The notes: generated by a model from the sequence alone, not told the origin. DNA of 64,000 nt from Pseudomonas grimontii (GCF_007858185.1 NZ_VFES01000017.1:1-64000), one strand, 5' to 3'; positions 43,221 to 55,224 are shown, numbered from the stretch's first letter. Translations and numbers: made by a program.

Positions 43221-45746
43221 TTAGAGGCTGCGAGCAACCTGAACCTTCTCGTAGACTTCGATCTTGTCGCCAGCCTTGACGTCGTTGTAGCTCTTGACGC
43301 CGATACCGCATTCCATGCCGGCACGTACTTCGGAAGCGTCATCCTTGAAGCGGCGCAGGGATTCCAGCTCGCCTTCGAAGATAACGATGTCTTCACGCAG
43401 TACACGGATTGGACGGTTACGGTACACGGTACCTTCGATAACCATGCAACCGGCGATCGCACCGAATTTCGGCGAGCGGAACACGTCACGTACTTCGGCA
43501 ATACCCAGGATATTCTCCCGGACGTCGCTGCCAAGCATGCCGGTGAGGGCTTTCTTGACGTCTTCGATGATGTCGTAGATGACGTTGTAGTAACGCATGT
43601 CCAGGCCTTCCTGCTCGACGATCTTGCGAGCGCCAGCATCGGCACGCACGTTGAAGCCGAACAGTACAGCGTTGGAAGCCAGTGCCAGGTTGGCGTCGGA
43701 CTCGGTGATACCACCGACACCACCACCCACAACACGCACTTGCACTTCGTCGTTACCCAGGCCATTCAAGGCGCCGTTCAACGCTTCGAGGGAACCACGA
43801 ACGTCAGACTTGAGGACGATGTTAAGCGTCTTCTTCTCTGCCTGCCCCATGTTCTCGAAGATGTTTTCCAGCTTGCCGGCGTGAGCGCGAGCCAGTTTGA
43901 CTTCGCGGAACTTGCCTTGACGGAACAGAGCCACTTCACGGGCTTTCTTCTCGTCAGACAGCACGCTCATCTCGTCGCCAGCGTCCGGAGTACCGTCCAG
44001 GCCGAGGATCTCGACCGGGATGGAAGGACCCGCTTCCTTGATTGGCTTGCCGTTCTCGTCGAGCATGGCACGTACACGGCCATAGTTCGAACCGACCAGT
44101 ACCATGTCGCCTTGACGCAGGGTACCGTCTTGAACCAGCACGGTTGCCACCGGGCCACGACCTTTGTCGAGACGCGATTCAACCACAACACCACGACCTG
44201 GGGCCGATGGGGTTGCTTTCAGTTCGAGGACTTCAGCTTGCAGCAGGACAGCTTCGAGCAACTCGTCCACGCCGGTACCGACTTTCGCCGAAACCGAAAC
44301 GAACGGCGTATCACCGCCCCACTCTTCAGACGTCACGCCGTGAACCGACAGTTCGCTACGGATGCGATCGAGATCTGCGCCCGGCTTGTCGATCTTGTTC
44401 ACGGCAACAACCAGTGGAACACCAGCGGCCTTGGCGTGCTGGACAGCTTCAATGGTCTGCGGCATCACGCCGTCGTCCGCTGCAACTACCAGGATCACGA
44501 TGTCAGTCGCCTTGGCACCACGGGCACGCATTGCGGTAAACGCGGCGTGACCAGGGGTGTCGAGGAAGGTGACCATGCCGCGCTCGGTTTCAGCGTGGTA
44601 CGCACCGATGTGCTGGGTGATACCACCGGCTTCGCCAGCAGCTACCTTGGCACGACGGATGTAGTCGAGCAGCGAAGTCTTACCATGGTCAACGTGGCCC
44701 ATTACGGTCACGACTGGCGCACGGGAGAAGGTCTCACCTTCAAACTTCAGGGACTCTGCCAGGGAATCTTCCAGGGCGGTGTCGCTGACCAGGGTCACTT
44801 TGTGGCCCAGTTCTTCGGCTACCAGTTGAGCAGTTTCCTGATCAAGCACCTGGTTGATGGTGGCTGGAGTACCCAGTTTGAACATGAACTTGATGATTTC
44901 AGCAGCCTTGACCGACATCTGATTGGCAAGATCGCCAACAGTGATGGTCTCGCCGATCTGCACATCACGCACGACAGGGCCGGTTGGGCTCTGGAAACCG
45001 TGGGCATTGCGTTTCTTCAGCTTGGCCTTGCCGCGACCACCACGACGGAAGCCATCGCTTTCTTCGTCGGTAGTACGTGGGGCAACACGTGGAGCAGGCG
45101 CTTTCTCTTTGACCGAAGCACGATGCGGAGCGTTTTTGCGCTCGCCATCGCCACCACCACCGCGACGACTGTTATCGTCGGCACGCGGTTTATCCGGACG
45201 ACGAGGTTCGTCGCGCTTACGGGCATCAGCAGCAGGTGCTGGTGCAGCGGCCGCCGGAGCAGCCTCACGCACAGCTTCTGCAGGCGCGCTAGGTGCGGCG
45301 ACCGCTTCAGTGGAAGCAGTTTGCGCAGCAGCAGGCTGGCGACGCGCTTCTTCTTCGGCGCGACGCTTGGCTTCTTCTTCAGCCTTCTGACGTGCAGCAT
45401 TTTCTACTGCGCGACGTTCTTCCAGTTCGCGTTTGCGCTCGGCTTCAATTTCTTCCGGGCTGCGCTGTACGAAGACTTTCTTCTTACGTACTTCAACGCT
45501 GATGCTCTTGCTACCCGCAACACGCAGGGTGCTGGTGGTTTTGCGCTGCAATGTAATCTTGCGCGGTTCTTCCACTTTCGCCTTGTGGCTGCTCTTCAAG
45601 TGAGTCAGCAAAGACTGCTTCTCACTATCGCTCACACCTTCATCGGCGGCGGTGTGCGGCAGACCTGCCTCACGCATCTGCTGCAACAGGCGCTCTACCG
45701 GTGTTTTGACCTCATCGGCCAGTTGTTTCACCGTGACTTGCGTCAT
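43221..45746 (-). CDS. infB: Translation initiation factor IF-2
   Basis: 841 residues. A GTPase that delivers fMet-tRNA to the 30S subunit. An N-terminal IF2-N domain is followed by a charged Ala/Glu/Arg and Pro-rich linker (about 95-250), a second IF2-N-like segment, and the GTPase domain: G1 GHVDHGKTSLLDYIRR near residue 350, DTPGHAAF and NKIDKPGADL. Beta-barrel and C1/C2 domains close it. Internal starts giving shorter isoforms are known in E. coli but not tested here. Confidence 0.97.
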   Translation of the reverse strand: MTQVTVKQLADEVKTPVERLLQQMREAGLPHTAADEGVSDSEKQSLLTHLKSSHKAKVEEPRKITLQRKTTSTLRVAGSKSISVEVRKKKVFVQRSPEEIEAERKRELEERRAVENAARQKAEEEAKRRAEEEARRQPAAAQTASTEAVAAPSAPAEAVREAAPAAAAPAPAADARKRDEPRRPDKPRADDNSRRGGGGDGERKNAPHRASVKEKAPAPRVAPRTTDEESDGFRRGGRGKAKLKKRNAHGFQSPTGPVVRDVQIGETITVGDLANQMSVKAAEIIKFMFKLGTPATINQVLDQETAQLVAEELGHKVTLVSDTALEDSLAESLKFEGETFSRAPVVTVMGHVDHGKTSLLDYIRRAKVAAGEAGGITQHIGAYHAETERGMVTFLDTPGHAAFTAMRARGAKATDIVILVVAADDGVMPQTIEAVQHAKAAGVPLVVAVNKIDKPGADLDRIRSELSVHGVTSEEWGGDTPFVSVSAKVGTGVDELLEAVLLQAEVLELKATPSAPGRGVVVESRLDKGRGPVATVLVQDGTLRQGDMVLVGSNYGRVRAMLDENGKPIKEAGPSIPVEILGLDGTPDAGDEMSVLSDEKKAREVALFRQGKFREVKLARAHAGKLENIFENMGQAEKKTLNIVLKSDVRGSLEALNGALNGLGNDEVQVRVVGGGVGGITESDANLALASNAVLFGFNVRADAGARKIVEQEGLDMRYYNVIYDIIEDVKKALTGMLGSDVRENILGIAEVRDVFRSPKFGAIAGCMVIEGTVYRNRPIRVLREDIVIFEGELESLRRFKDDASEVRAGMECGIGVKSYNDVKAGDKIEVYEKVQVARSL

Positions 45747-45773
45747 GCACTTCTCTCCTCAGGCCGCGCCTAA

Positions 45774-47255
45774 TTACTCGAACCAATGGGCTCGGGCGGC
45801 CATGATCAACTTGCCGGCACGATCATCGTCAATGCCGTCGATGTCGAGCAGATCGTCAATAGACTGCTCGGCCAGGTCTTCGCGGGTAATTACGCCGCGC
45901 ACCGCCAGTTCCATCGCCAAATCCTTGTCCATACCCTCAAGCGAGAGCAGGTCTTCGGCCGGATGGGCGTCTGCCAGCTTTTCCTCAGTAGCGATGGCTT
46001 TAGTCAACAAACGATCCTTGGCCCGAGCGCGAAGCTCGTTGACGGTGTCTTCGTCAAAGCCGTCGATGTTGAGCATTTCTTCCAACGGTACGTAGGCAAT
46101 CTCTTCCAGGCTGGTAAAGCCTTCATCCACCAGCACCTGTGCCAGGTCTTCGTCGACTTCCAACTCGTCGATGAAGTTGCGCAGGATGTCACCGGTTTCA
46201 GCTTGCTGCTTAGCCTGGATGTCCGATTCGGTCATCACGTTCAGGGTCCAGCCGGTCAATTGGCTGGCCAGACGCACGTTCTGACCACCACGACCAATGG
46301 CCTGAGCCAGATTGTCTGCGCCAACGGCGATGTCCATTGCATGGGCATCTTCGTCAACGATAATTGCCGCCACTTCAGCCGGCGACATGGCGTTGATCAC
46401 GAACTGCGCCGGGTTATCGTCCCACAGGACGATGTCCACACGCTCACCGCCCAATTCGCCCGACACTGCCTGGACACGCGAACCGCGCATACCGATGCAA
46501 GCGCCTTGCGGGTCGATGCGTTTGTCCTTGGAACGGACCGCGATCTTGGCGCGCGAACCCGGGTCGCGGGACGCAGCCATGACTTCGATCAGACCTTCGG
46601 CGATTTCCGGCACCTCGATACGGAACAGCTCAATCAGCATTTCCGGCGCGGTACGCGACAGGATCAACTGAGGGCCGCGGTTCTCGGTGCGGATTTCCTT
46701 GAGCAGCGCACGCAAACGCACGCCAACGCGGAAGGTTTCGCGAGAGATGATGTCTTCGCGGGCCAGCAACGCTTCGGCGTTATTGCCCAGGTCGACGATC
46801 ACATTGTCACGCGTAACTTTTTTCACAGTGCCGGAGATGATTTCACCCAGGCGCTCGCGATAGGCGTCAACGACTTGAGCGCGCTCGGCTTCGCGAACCT
46901 TCTGCACGATGACCTGCTTGGCGGTCTGTGCAGCAATACGGCCGAACTCGATGGATTCGATCTTTTCTTCGACGACGTCACCGACCTGGGCGCCTGGGTG
47001 CGTTTCAGCAACCTTGCTCGGCCAGGTTTCGATGGCCGGATCATCCAGATCGGCTTCTTCGACGACCGTCCAGCGACGGAAAGTCTCATAGGCACCGGTG
47101 TGGCGGTTGATTTCCACACGCAGATCAACTTCGTCTTCAAAACGCTTTTTGGTAGCAGTGGCCAATGCCAGCTCCAACGCTTCAAAAATCACGTTTGCCG
47201 GTACGCCCTTTTCATTGGATACCGACTCAACAACCAGCAGTACTTCTTTGCTCAT
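45774..47255 (-). CDS. nusA: Transcription termination/antitermination protein NusA
   Basis: 493 residues. The N-terminal RNA polymerase-binding domain (MSKEVLLVVESVSNEKGV) is followed by S1, two KH domains (RIDPQGACIGMRGSRV, RGGQNVRLASQLTG) and two acidic C-terminal helix-hairpin-helix repeats. It regulates pausing and takes part in rRNA antitermination at boxA elements like that at 133-143. The frame is open to 47276. The ATG at 47255 gives the canonical start. Confidence 0.97.
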   Translation of the reverse strand: MSKEVLLVVESVSNEKGVPANVIFEALELALATATKKRFEDEVDLRVEINRHTGAYETFRRWTVVEEADLDDPAIETWPSKVAETHPGAQVGDVVEEKIESIEFGRIAAQTAKQVIVQKVREAERAQVVDAYRERLGEIISGTVKKVTRDNVIVDLGNNAEALLAREDIISRETFRVGVRLRALLKEIRTENRGPQLILSRTAPEMLIELFRIEVPEIAEGLIEVMAASRDPGSRAKIAVRSKDKRIDPQGACIGMRGSRVQAVSGELGGERVDIVLWDDNPAQFVINAMSPAEVAAIIVDEDAHAMDIAVGADNLAQAIGRGGQNVRLASQLTGWTLNVMTESDIQAKQQAETGDILRNFIDELEVDEDLAQVLVDEGFTSLEEIAYVPLEEMLNIDGFDEDTVNELRARAKDRLLTKAIATEEKLADAHPAEDLLSLEGMDKDLAMELAVRGVITREDLAEQSIDDLLDIDGIDDDRAGKLIMAARAHWFE

Positions 47256-47302
47256 CGTACGCCTCGCCTTTCGCAAGCCATTGGATCCGCGGGATCCGCG
47301 TC

Positions 47303-47761
47303 TCAGTCAAAACTGGGAATAATGTTGGCCTTGTCGATCATATCGATCGGCAACAGGAACTCATGGTCTTCTACCTGCACCACGACATCCTGTTCTTCTA
47401 CACCGCGCAGAAGGCCCTGAAAGTTACGACGCCCTTCGAACGGGGATCGCAGCTTGATCTTCACTTGTTCACCGGCAAATTTTGCAAACTGATCAATAGT
47501 GAACAGTGGGCGTTCCATGCCTGGCGAGGAAACTTCGAGGGTGTACTCAACGGAGATAGGATCTTCAACATCCAGAACACCGCTGATCTGACGGCTGACA
47601 ATGGCACAATCGTCCACCAGCACGCCGCCCTCTTTATCGATATAAACGCGCAACATTGAGTGGCGACCTTGAGCCGAAAACTCAATACCCCAGCATTCAT
47701 AGCCTAGGGCCACGACCACCGGGGCCAACAAGGCCTGCAACTCTTCTAGCTTGCTCGACAC
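47303..47761 (-). CDS. rimP: Ribosome maturation factor RimP
   Basis: 152 residues, needed for 30S maturation. Conserved regions are GYECWGIEFSAQGRHSMLRV and YTLEVSSPGMERPLFTIDQF. Starts upstream at 47824 and 47779 are in frame. I chose the GTG at 47761 because GAGGGGG lies about 5 bases before it and the product then begins SSKLEELQALLAPVV like its homologues. It is first protein gene of the rimP-nusA-infB cluster. Confidence 0.94.
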   Translation of the reverse strand: MSSKLEELQALLAPVVVALGYECWGIEFSAQGRHSMLRVYIDKEGGVLVDDCAIVSRQISGVLDVEDPISVEYTLEVSSPGMERPLFTIDQFAKFAGEQVKIKLRSPFEGRRNFQGLLRGVEEQDVVVQVEDHEFLLPIDMIDKANIIPSFD

Positions 47762-47872
47762 CTGAACCCCCTCGTGCATGTATGTGCATGCTGTGCAAAA
47801 TAAAAAAATGGGCGAAACGCCCATCCTTGAAACGCCGTCGAACAGCGGCGTTGAAAGTGTCCAGCTAACAAA

Positions 47873-47895
47873 AAGCCCCTTAAAAGGGGCTCCGC
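47873..47895 (-). terminator. Terminator-like hairpin between tRNA-fMet and rimP
   Basis: AGCCCCT pairs with AGGGGCT around an AT-rich loop, and on the minus strand the stem runs into TTTTTG. It may terminate or attenuate transcription after the tRNA gene, leaving partial readthrough into rimP-nusA-infB. Confidence 0.7.
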
Positions 47896-47901
47896 TAAAA
47901 C

Positions 47902-47978
<77 letters not shown>

Positions 47979-48074
47979 ACAAAGCTGGGGCGGAAGTATA
48001 CGACCGATCCCTTACAGGGTCAATGTAACCTTCCACCTACAAGAAAGCCCGCAACAGCGGGCTCTCCTGATAAT

Positions 48075-48160
48075 TGGTACCGAGAAGGGGACTCGAACCC
48101 CTACACCCTATGGGCACAACCACCTCAAGGTTGCGTGTCTACCAATTCCACCACCTCGGC
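48075..48160 (-). tRNA. tRNA-Leu (GAG)
   Basis: 86-base class II tRNA on the minus strand starting GCCGAGG and ending with encoded CCA. It has a long variable arm (TGCCCATAGGGTG region) and anticodon loop TTGAGGT, so the anticodon is GAG. It lies just downstream of secG, as leuU does in E. coli. Confidence 0.97.
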
Positions 48161-48182
48161 AATACAGCGTTTACAACCCTTC

Positions 48183-48566
48183 TTACTTCTGCTCTTGAGC
48201 TGGAGGTACGTCAGTCGCTGGAGTAGCCGACTTTTGCTCTTGAAGCACCGGGACATCATCAGAAGCCGGCTTTGCTTTTGGTACTTCCAACACTGCTGGG
48301 TTTGGCAAACCTACTTGAGTCAGCACATGAGCTTTCTCTTTAGCAAAGTAACCTAACCCTAAGCTGGTTATGAAGAAACCGGCGGCAAGTATAGCAGTAA
48401 ACTTACTAAGAAAGGTAGAGGAACCTTGGCTTCCGAATACAGTATTTGAAGCACCTGCACCGAAAGACGCACCAGCATCCGCACCTTTACCCTGTTGCAA
48501 CAAAACCAGGGCAACTACGCCCAGGGCAGCCAACAGATGAAAAACGACTACGACTGTTTCCAGCAT
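48183..48566 (-). CDS. secG: Preprotein translocase subunit SecG
   Basis: 127 residues with two membrane helices (about 3-22 and 52-72) separated by the conserved LLQQGKGADAGASFGAGAS loop. It stimulates SecYEG-dependent export. The C-terminal tail is longer than the E. coli form and rich in Pro, Ala and Gln. The frame is open to 48614, but the ATG at 48566 begins the canonical MLETVVVVFHLL and lies five bases past the tpiA stop. Confidence 0.95.
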   Translation of the reverse strand: MLETVVVVFHLLAALGVVALVLLQQGKGADAGASFGAGASNTVFGSQGSSTFLSKFTAILAAGFFITSLGLGYFAKEKAHVLTQVGLPNPAVLEVPKAKPASDDVPVLQEQKSATPATDVPPAQEQK

Positions 48567-48570
48567 TTTT

Positions 48571-49326
48571 TCAGTTTCCCGCGGCGCGACAAATCGCACC
48601 GAACTCATCTGCATTCAGGGAAGCTCCACCAATGAGCCCCCCATCGATATCCGGCATGCCGAACAGTTCGACCGCATTGGCCGCCTTCACGCTGCCGCCG
48701 TATAGAAGCCGCACACCTTGTGCGACTTCAGAATTCTCTGCCGCCAACTGCGCACGGATGGCTGCGTGCACATCCTGCGCCTGCTGCGGTGTAGCAGTCA
48801 GCCCGGTACCAATGGCCCAGACCGGCTCGTAAGCAATTACCGCCTTTGCGAACGCACCAACACCCAGCTCCTCGATGATGCTGCCAAGCTGACGCGAGAC
48901 AACTTCAAGAGTCTTGCCCGATTCGCGCTGCTCAAGGGTCTCCCCAATACACAACACCGGAATCAAGCCACAAGCCTGTGCTGCTGCGAACTTGCGATTG
49001 AGTGTCCCATCACGCTCGCCCATCATCTGACGGCGCTCGGAGTGCCCGACAAGCACATAGGAACAACCCGCATCAACCAGCTGACTCGGTGCAATCTCAC
49101 CGGTCAACGCACCTTGCATGGCTTCCACTGCAGAATTCTGCGCGCCAACCTGAATCGACTTACCTTTCAAGCCATCAACCACTTGGGTGATATGCAAGCA
49201 AGGCGGGAACACCGCGATATCAACACCGCTAGGCAAGGCCAAGTGACGAAGGCCATTGATCAGCTCAGCGACACTGGCGCGGGTACCGTGCATCTTCCAG
49301 TTACCAGCTACCATAGTGCGACGCAT
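48571..49326 (-). CDS. tpiA: Triosephosphate isomerase
   Basis: 251 residues, interconverting dihydroxyacetone phosphate and glyceraldehyde-3-phosphate. TIM-barrel catalytic residues are visible: Lys in GNWKMHG, His in YVLVGHSERR and Glu in AYEPVWAIGTG. YGGSVKAANA forms the phosphate site. It is followed directly by secG. Confidence 0.97.
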   Translation of the reverse strand: MRRTMVAGNWKMHGTRASVAELINGLRHLALPSGVDIAVFPPCLHITQVVDGLKGKSIQVGAQNSAVEAMQGALTGEIAPSQLVDAGCSYVLVGHSERRQMMGERDGTLNRKFAAAQACGLIPVLCIGETLEQRESGKTLEVVSRQLGSIIEELGVGAFAKAVIAYEPVWAIGTGLTATPQQAQDVHAAIRAQLAAENSEVAQGVRLLYGGSVKAANAVELFGMPDIDGGLIGGASLNADEFGAICRAAGN

Positions 49327-49392
49327 GCTGTACCTCGTCGGTCAAAGTGGGCGCAGATGTTACCCAACCACATCATTACTGGCAAGCCGAAT

Positions 49393-50730
49393 TCAGGCGC
49401 AAACTTCAGTTACCAGTTTTGCCAGGTCCTCGGCATGGCCGCGAACCTGTATTTCGTCGTCACCTTCGACCATAACGCGCACCAAAGGCTCTGTGCCGGA
49501 CTTGCGAAGCAATACCCGTCCGCGACCAGCCATTGCTAGAGTCGCGCGCTCGCAGGCCTCTTTGACAGCAGGGTGCTCGATCGGGTTTTCCCCACCTGCG
49601 AAACGCACGTTAAGCAATACTTGTGGGCATTTACGCAAGGCCTGACGCGCCTGAGCCAGGCTCTCTTCGCGGCGACGCAAAGCCAACAGCACCTGCAACG
49701 CCGCAATAATCGCGTCACCGGTGGTAGTGTGCTGGAAGCACACGATGTGCCCGGAGTTCTCACCACCTACCTGCCAGTTACGCTCCAGCAGCTCGGCGAT
49801 CACATACCGGTCACCGACGTTGGCGCGAACAAAAGGAATACCCAGGTCCGCCAACGCCAGTTCAAGCCCCAGGTTACTCATCAGCGTACCGACGACACCG
49901 CCTTGCAGCTTGTTACGCTCATGCAGGTCGCGGGCAATGATGAACAACAGGTCATCACCATCCACCACGGCACCCGTGTGATCAACCATCAGCACGCGGT
50001 CGCCATCACCGTCGAAGGCAATCCCGAGGTCGGCATGCTCGGCCAGGACAGCGGCTTGCAACTGCTCCATATGGGTGGAGCCGCAGTTTTCGTTGATGTT
50101 CAATCCGTTGGGTTGAGCAGAAAGCACTGTCACATCTGCGCCCAACTCCTTGAATACGCTTGGTGCGACTTTGTAGGTCGCACCATGGGCGCAGTCGACA
50201 ACAATCTTCAGGCCGGCAAAGTTGGTACTGGTTGGCACACTGCTCTTGCAGAACTCGATATAACGACCGGACGCGTCATTGATACGCGACACCTTGCCCA
50301 GCTTACTGGACTCGACCACCGTCATCGGCGCATCCAGCAGCTCTTCTATCATCAGCTCAATCTCGTCTGGCAACTTGGTGCCCTGACCGGAGAAGAACTT
50401 GATGCCGTTGTCGTCATGGGGATTGTGCGAAGCACTGATCACAATACCGGCCTCAGCGTGAAAGGTACGCGTCAGGTATGCAATCGCCGGCGTCGGCATT
50501 GGCCCCAGCAACATCACATCAGCGCCTGCGGCGGATAAGCCGGCCTCAAGTGCTGATTCAAACATGTACCCCGAAATTCGGGTGTCCTTGCCCACCAGGA
50601 TGCGGCACGCTCCCATGCTGCGGAACGCCATACCCGCCGCCCATCCAAGCTTGAGCATGAAATCAGGAGTAATCGGAAACTCGCCGACCCGACCACGGAT
50701 ACCGTCGGTGCCAAAGTATTTTTTAGTCAT
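49393..50730 (-). CDS. glmM: Phosphoglucosamine mutase
   Basis: 445 residues. It converts glucosamine-6-phosphate to glucosamine-1-phosphate for UDP-GlcNAc, peptidoglycan and LPS. The phosphoserine loop is ISASHNPHDDNGIKF, the metal loop is FDGDGDR, and the substrate loops include GGENSGH and RKSGTEPLVRVM. The frame is open to 50772, overlapping folP. The ATG at 50730 gives the canonical MTKKYFGTDGIRG. Confidence 0.96.
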   Translation of the reverse strand: MTKKYFGTDGIRGRVGEFPITPDFMLKLGWAAGMAFRSMGACRILVGKDTRISGYMFESALEAGLSAAGADVMLLGPMPTPAIAYLTRTFHAEAGIVISASHNPHDDNGIKFFSGQGTKLPDEIELMIEELLDAPMTVVESSKLGKVSRINDASGRYIEFCKSSVPTSTNFAGLKIVVDCAHGATYKVAPSVFKELGADVTVLSAQPNGLNINENCGSTHMEQLQAAVLAEHADLGIAFDGDGDRVLMVDHTGAVVDGDDLLFIIARDLHERNKLQGGVVGTLMSNLGLELALADLGIPFVRANVGDRYVIAELLERNWQVGGENSGHIVCFQHTTTGDAIIAALQVLLALRRREESLAQARQALRKCPQVLLNVRFAGGENPIEHPAVKEACERATLAMAGRGRVLLRKSGTEPLVRVMVEGDDEIQVRGHAEDLAKLVTEVCA

Positions 50731-50746
50731 AAGTGCTCCATCATTC

Positions 50747-51598
50747 TTATTCGGCTGATTCCACAGCTGCAATCATGCGTACCACATCCACGGTCTCAGC
50801 AACGTCATGCACACGCAAGATGCGCGCACCCTTGGTCACCGCGAGCGCCGCCAGTGCAAGACCGCCATACAACCGCTCACCCACCGGACGGCTCAATGCC
50901 AGCCCTATCATGCTCTTGCGCGAAACACCGACCAACAGGGGCCGACCAAGGGCATGCAAGGACTCCATGTGTTTGAACAAACTCAAATTGTGTTGCAGGG
51001 TCTTGGCGAAACCAAACCCCGGATCAAGGATGATCCTTTCCGGCGCAATACCTACCGCAGCGCACTGAGCAACCCGCTCGGAGAGAAAACCGCTCACCTC
51101 CCCAACCAGGTCATCATAGTGTGGGCTGTCCTGCATATTGCCGGGCTCACCCAGCATATGCATCAGACACACCGGCAAGCCGGTAGCTGCAGCCGCATCC
51201 AGGGCACCGTCGCGTCGCAGGGACCGCACATCGTTGATCAAACCGGCACCTAATCGCGCAGTCTCACGCATCACGGCCGGGGTGGAGGTATCAACCGAAA
51301 TGATCACATCCAGCTCTCGAGCAATGCACTCAACAATCGGCGCCACGCGCTCCAACTCTTCCAGAGGAGAAACAACGCGAGCACCAGGCCGAGTCGATTC
51401 ACCACCGACATCAATCAAGGTCGCGCCGGCCACCACCATGGCTTCTGCGTGACGCAACGCAGCATCAAGCTGGCTGAAACGGCCACCATCGGAAAAGGAG
51501 TCAGGGGTTACATTAAGAATGCCCATAACATGCGTATGGGCCAAATCAAGAACCCGGTTGCCGCAAGGCAACCGGGGGGAGGACGAAGCAAAAGTCAT
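50747..51598 (-). CDS. folP: Dihydropteroate synthase
   Basis: 283 residues. It condenses para-aminobenzoate with the pterin pyrophosphate made by FolK, and is the target of sulfonamides. Conserved motifs are GILNVTPDSFSDGG, DVGGESTRPGA and LDPGFGFAKT. It begins eight bases after ftsH and precedes glmM, giving the common order ftsH-folP-glmM. Confidence 0.96.
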   Translation of the reverse strand: MTFASSSPRLPCGNRVLDLAHTHVMGILNVTPDSFSDGGRFSQLDAALRHAEAMVVAGATLIDVGGESTRPGARVVSPLEELERVAPIVECIARELDVIISVDTSTPAVMRETARLGAGLINDVRSLRRDGALDAAAATGLPVCLMHMLGEPGNMQDSPHYDDLVGEVSGFLSERVAQCAAVGIAPERIILDPGFGFAKTLQHNLSLFKHMESLHALGRPLLVGVSRKSMIGLALSRPVGERLYGGLALAALAVTKGARILRVHDVAETVDVVRMIAAVESAE

Positions 51599-51606
51599 TT
51601 CAAACC

Positions 51607-53517
<1,911 letters not shown>

Positions 53518-53717
53518 ATCGTTCAATTAACTACCCTCTGAAGCAAGCTCCGCTACTGGCGCGCGCTTCGCATGATATTCACCGGCCTAACTTACTACAT
53601 TACCTACAACTCTGGCAGGCGCCGTCTGTAACCCTTTGTGAAACTTTGACTACACAATATTCGTAAAGCTTCGTGACGAAAGCGATATAAAAAAACCTAT
53701 CGCCCTCCTCGAATTTC

Positions 53718-54368
53718 TCAAAAACGCTCTTCACTCGCCGCGCCTTCGACGCCACGGAAGCCGCGGCACAGCAGGTATTGCTCCCTGGATCTGTCTCGGG
53801 AAGAGTCAGGCTTACGCGTCTGCACCTTGTCGAACAATTTGCGGATGTTCTTGTGGTACTCGTCAAAACCCTCTCCCTGGAACACCTTCACCAGGAAATC
53901 GCCACCGGGACGCAACACCCGACCCGCCAAATCCAGCGCCAATTCGCAGAGGAACATGGCCCGCGGCATATCAACGGCCGGTAATCCACTCATATTGGGG
54001 GCCATGTCGGAAATCACAAGGTCTACCTGCGAATTTCCCACAGCCTCAAGGATCTGGGCGAGCACCGTGTCCTGGGTAAAGTCACCATGAACAAAGGTCA
54101 CGTCCGGGATGCTGTCCATTTCCAGGATGTCGGAAGCGATCAGGCGACCTTGCCCGCCAATCAGACGACTGGTCACCTGGGACCAGCCACCAGGGGCTGC
54201 ACCTAGATCGATGACGCTCATGCCTGGACGAATCAACTTGTCCTTATCCTGGATCTCCAACAGCTTGTAGCTGGCCCGGGAACGATACCCATCCTTTTGC
54301 GCCTTTTTGACGTAAGGATCGTTGAAATGCTCTTGCAGCCACTTAAGGCTAGTTTTGGAACGGGCCAC
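53718..54368 (-). CDS. rlmE: 23S rRNA (uridine(2552)-2'-O)-methyltransferase
   Basis: 216 residues, methylating U2552 of the 23S A-loop late in 50S assembly. It has SAM motif DLGAAPGGWSQV and a catalytic K-D-K-E set in SYKLLEI, ISDMAPNMSG and FLVKVFQGEGFDEY. The start is GTG. The last ~16 residues after YLLCRGF are a poorly conserved tail. It precedes ftsH as in E. coli and is divergent from yhbY. Confidence 0.95.
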   Translation of the reverse strand: MARSKTSLKWLQEHFNDPYVKKAQKDGYRSRASYKLLEIQDKDKLIRPGMSVIDLGAAPGGWSQVTSRLIGGQGRLIASDILEMDSIPDVTFVHGDFTQDTVLAQILEAVGNSQVDLVISDMAPNMSGLPAVDMPRAMFLCELALDLAGRVLRPGGDFLVKVFQGEGFDEYHKNIRKLFDKVQTRKPDSSRDRSREQYLLCRGFRGVEGAASEERF

Positions 54369-54473
54369 GGGCCACCTCGAAAATAAAACGGGTCGTGATT
54401 AACTGGGCGGTCCCGGACTCGCTCGGGTAAACTGGCCGCCGCTTTTTACAAGATCAGACGCAGGGGTCAGATT

Positions 54474-54782
54474 ATGCCGCTCACTCAAGAGCAGAAGAAA
54501 CAGTACAAATCCATTGGCCACCATCTGAAACCAGTTCTGATTGTGGCAGACAACGGTTTGACTGAAGGTGTGTTAGCCGAACTTGAACGCGCATTGGGCG
54601 ATCACGAACTGATCAAGATCAAGGTCAACATCCTTGACCGCGAAGCGCGCCTGGCCGCCATTGCAGAACTGTGCAAGGTTGGCAAAGCGGACCTGGTTCA
54701 GGTCATCGGCAAGATGGCGCTGCTGTATCGCAAGAACTTCAGCGTCAACAAGCAACTGTCGAACGTACACCGCTTCAAGTAA
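54474..54782 (+). CDS. yhbY: Ribosome assembly RNA-binding protein YhbY
   Basis: 102-residue CRM-domain protein associated with pre-50S particles. Motifs are LTQEQKKQYKSIGHHLKPV and GLTEGVLAELERALGDHELI. It is the only rightward gene in this part of the window and diverges from rlmE, as in many gammaproteobacteria. Confidence 0.93.
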   Translation: MPLTQEQKKQYKSIGHHLKPVLIVADNGLTEGVLAELERALGDHELIKIKVNILDREARLAAIAELCKVGKADLVQVIGKMALLYRKNFSVNKQLSNVHRFK

Positions 54783-54791
54783 TACAAAGGG

Positions 54792-55196
54792 TCACGGGCG
54801 TGCTTCGCGCGCCCCGCCACTCCATCCCGGAGCAGGCTGTATAACCAGCACCAGGCCGGAGAACCCTAGCACAAGATAGCTGAATAGCTGCCAGCGCAAC
54901 GCTTCCGGCAGCCAGACATGCACAATGCAATACATTGCACACGCATACAGCGCCATCAACAGCAGTTGGCCGCGAATATCCCGCCACAAACTCTCCAAGC
55001 CTTCAGCCTTGACCAGCACCAACGCCTGAAGCGCTACGCACGCCGCTGCGAAACCCACCAGCAGCGCACTCAATAATCCATCGATTTCATCGATCAGCAA
55101 CGGAGCCAGGCCAATCAGGCCCAGCGCCGGCAATACACCAATATGTAACAACCACAGGCCACCCACCCAAAGCATCTGGGCAAGCTGCCAAAGCAT
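54792..55196 (-). CDS. Small inner-membrane protein, DUF4149-like
   Basis: 134 residues with about four hydrophobic helices (WVGGLWLLHIGVLPALGLIG, ALLVGFAAACVALQALVLV, LLLMALYACAMYCIVHVWL, FSYLVLGFSGLVLVI). The frame extends to 55247 inside greA. The ATG at 55196 avoids that overlap and starts MLWQLAQMLWVGG. Function is unknown. It lies 28 bases after greA, possibly as the last gene of carAB-greA. Confidence 0.75.
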   Translation of the reverse strand: MLWQLAQMLWVGGLWLLHIGVLPALGLIGLAPLLIDEIDGLLSALLVGFAAACVALQALVLVKAEGLESLWRDIRGQLLLMALYACAMYCIVHVWLPEALRWQLFSYLVLGFSGLVLVIQPAPGWSGGAREARP

Positions 55197-55224
55197 GGCG
55201 CCCGCACGAAGCGGGCGCCGCCTT

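Noticed and set aside
43170..45773. 867-codon open frame antisense to infB
   Set aside because: It exactly shadows infB. It is rich in Thr, Val, Phe and His, as expected from the complement of Glu, Asp and Lys codons.
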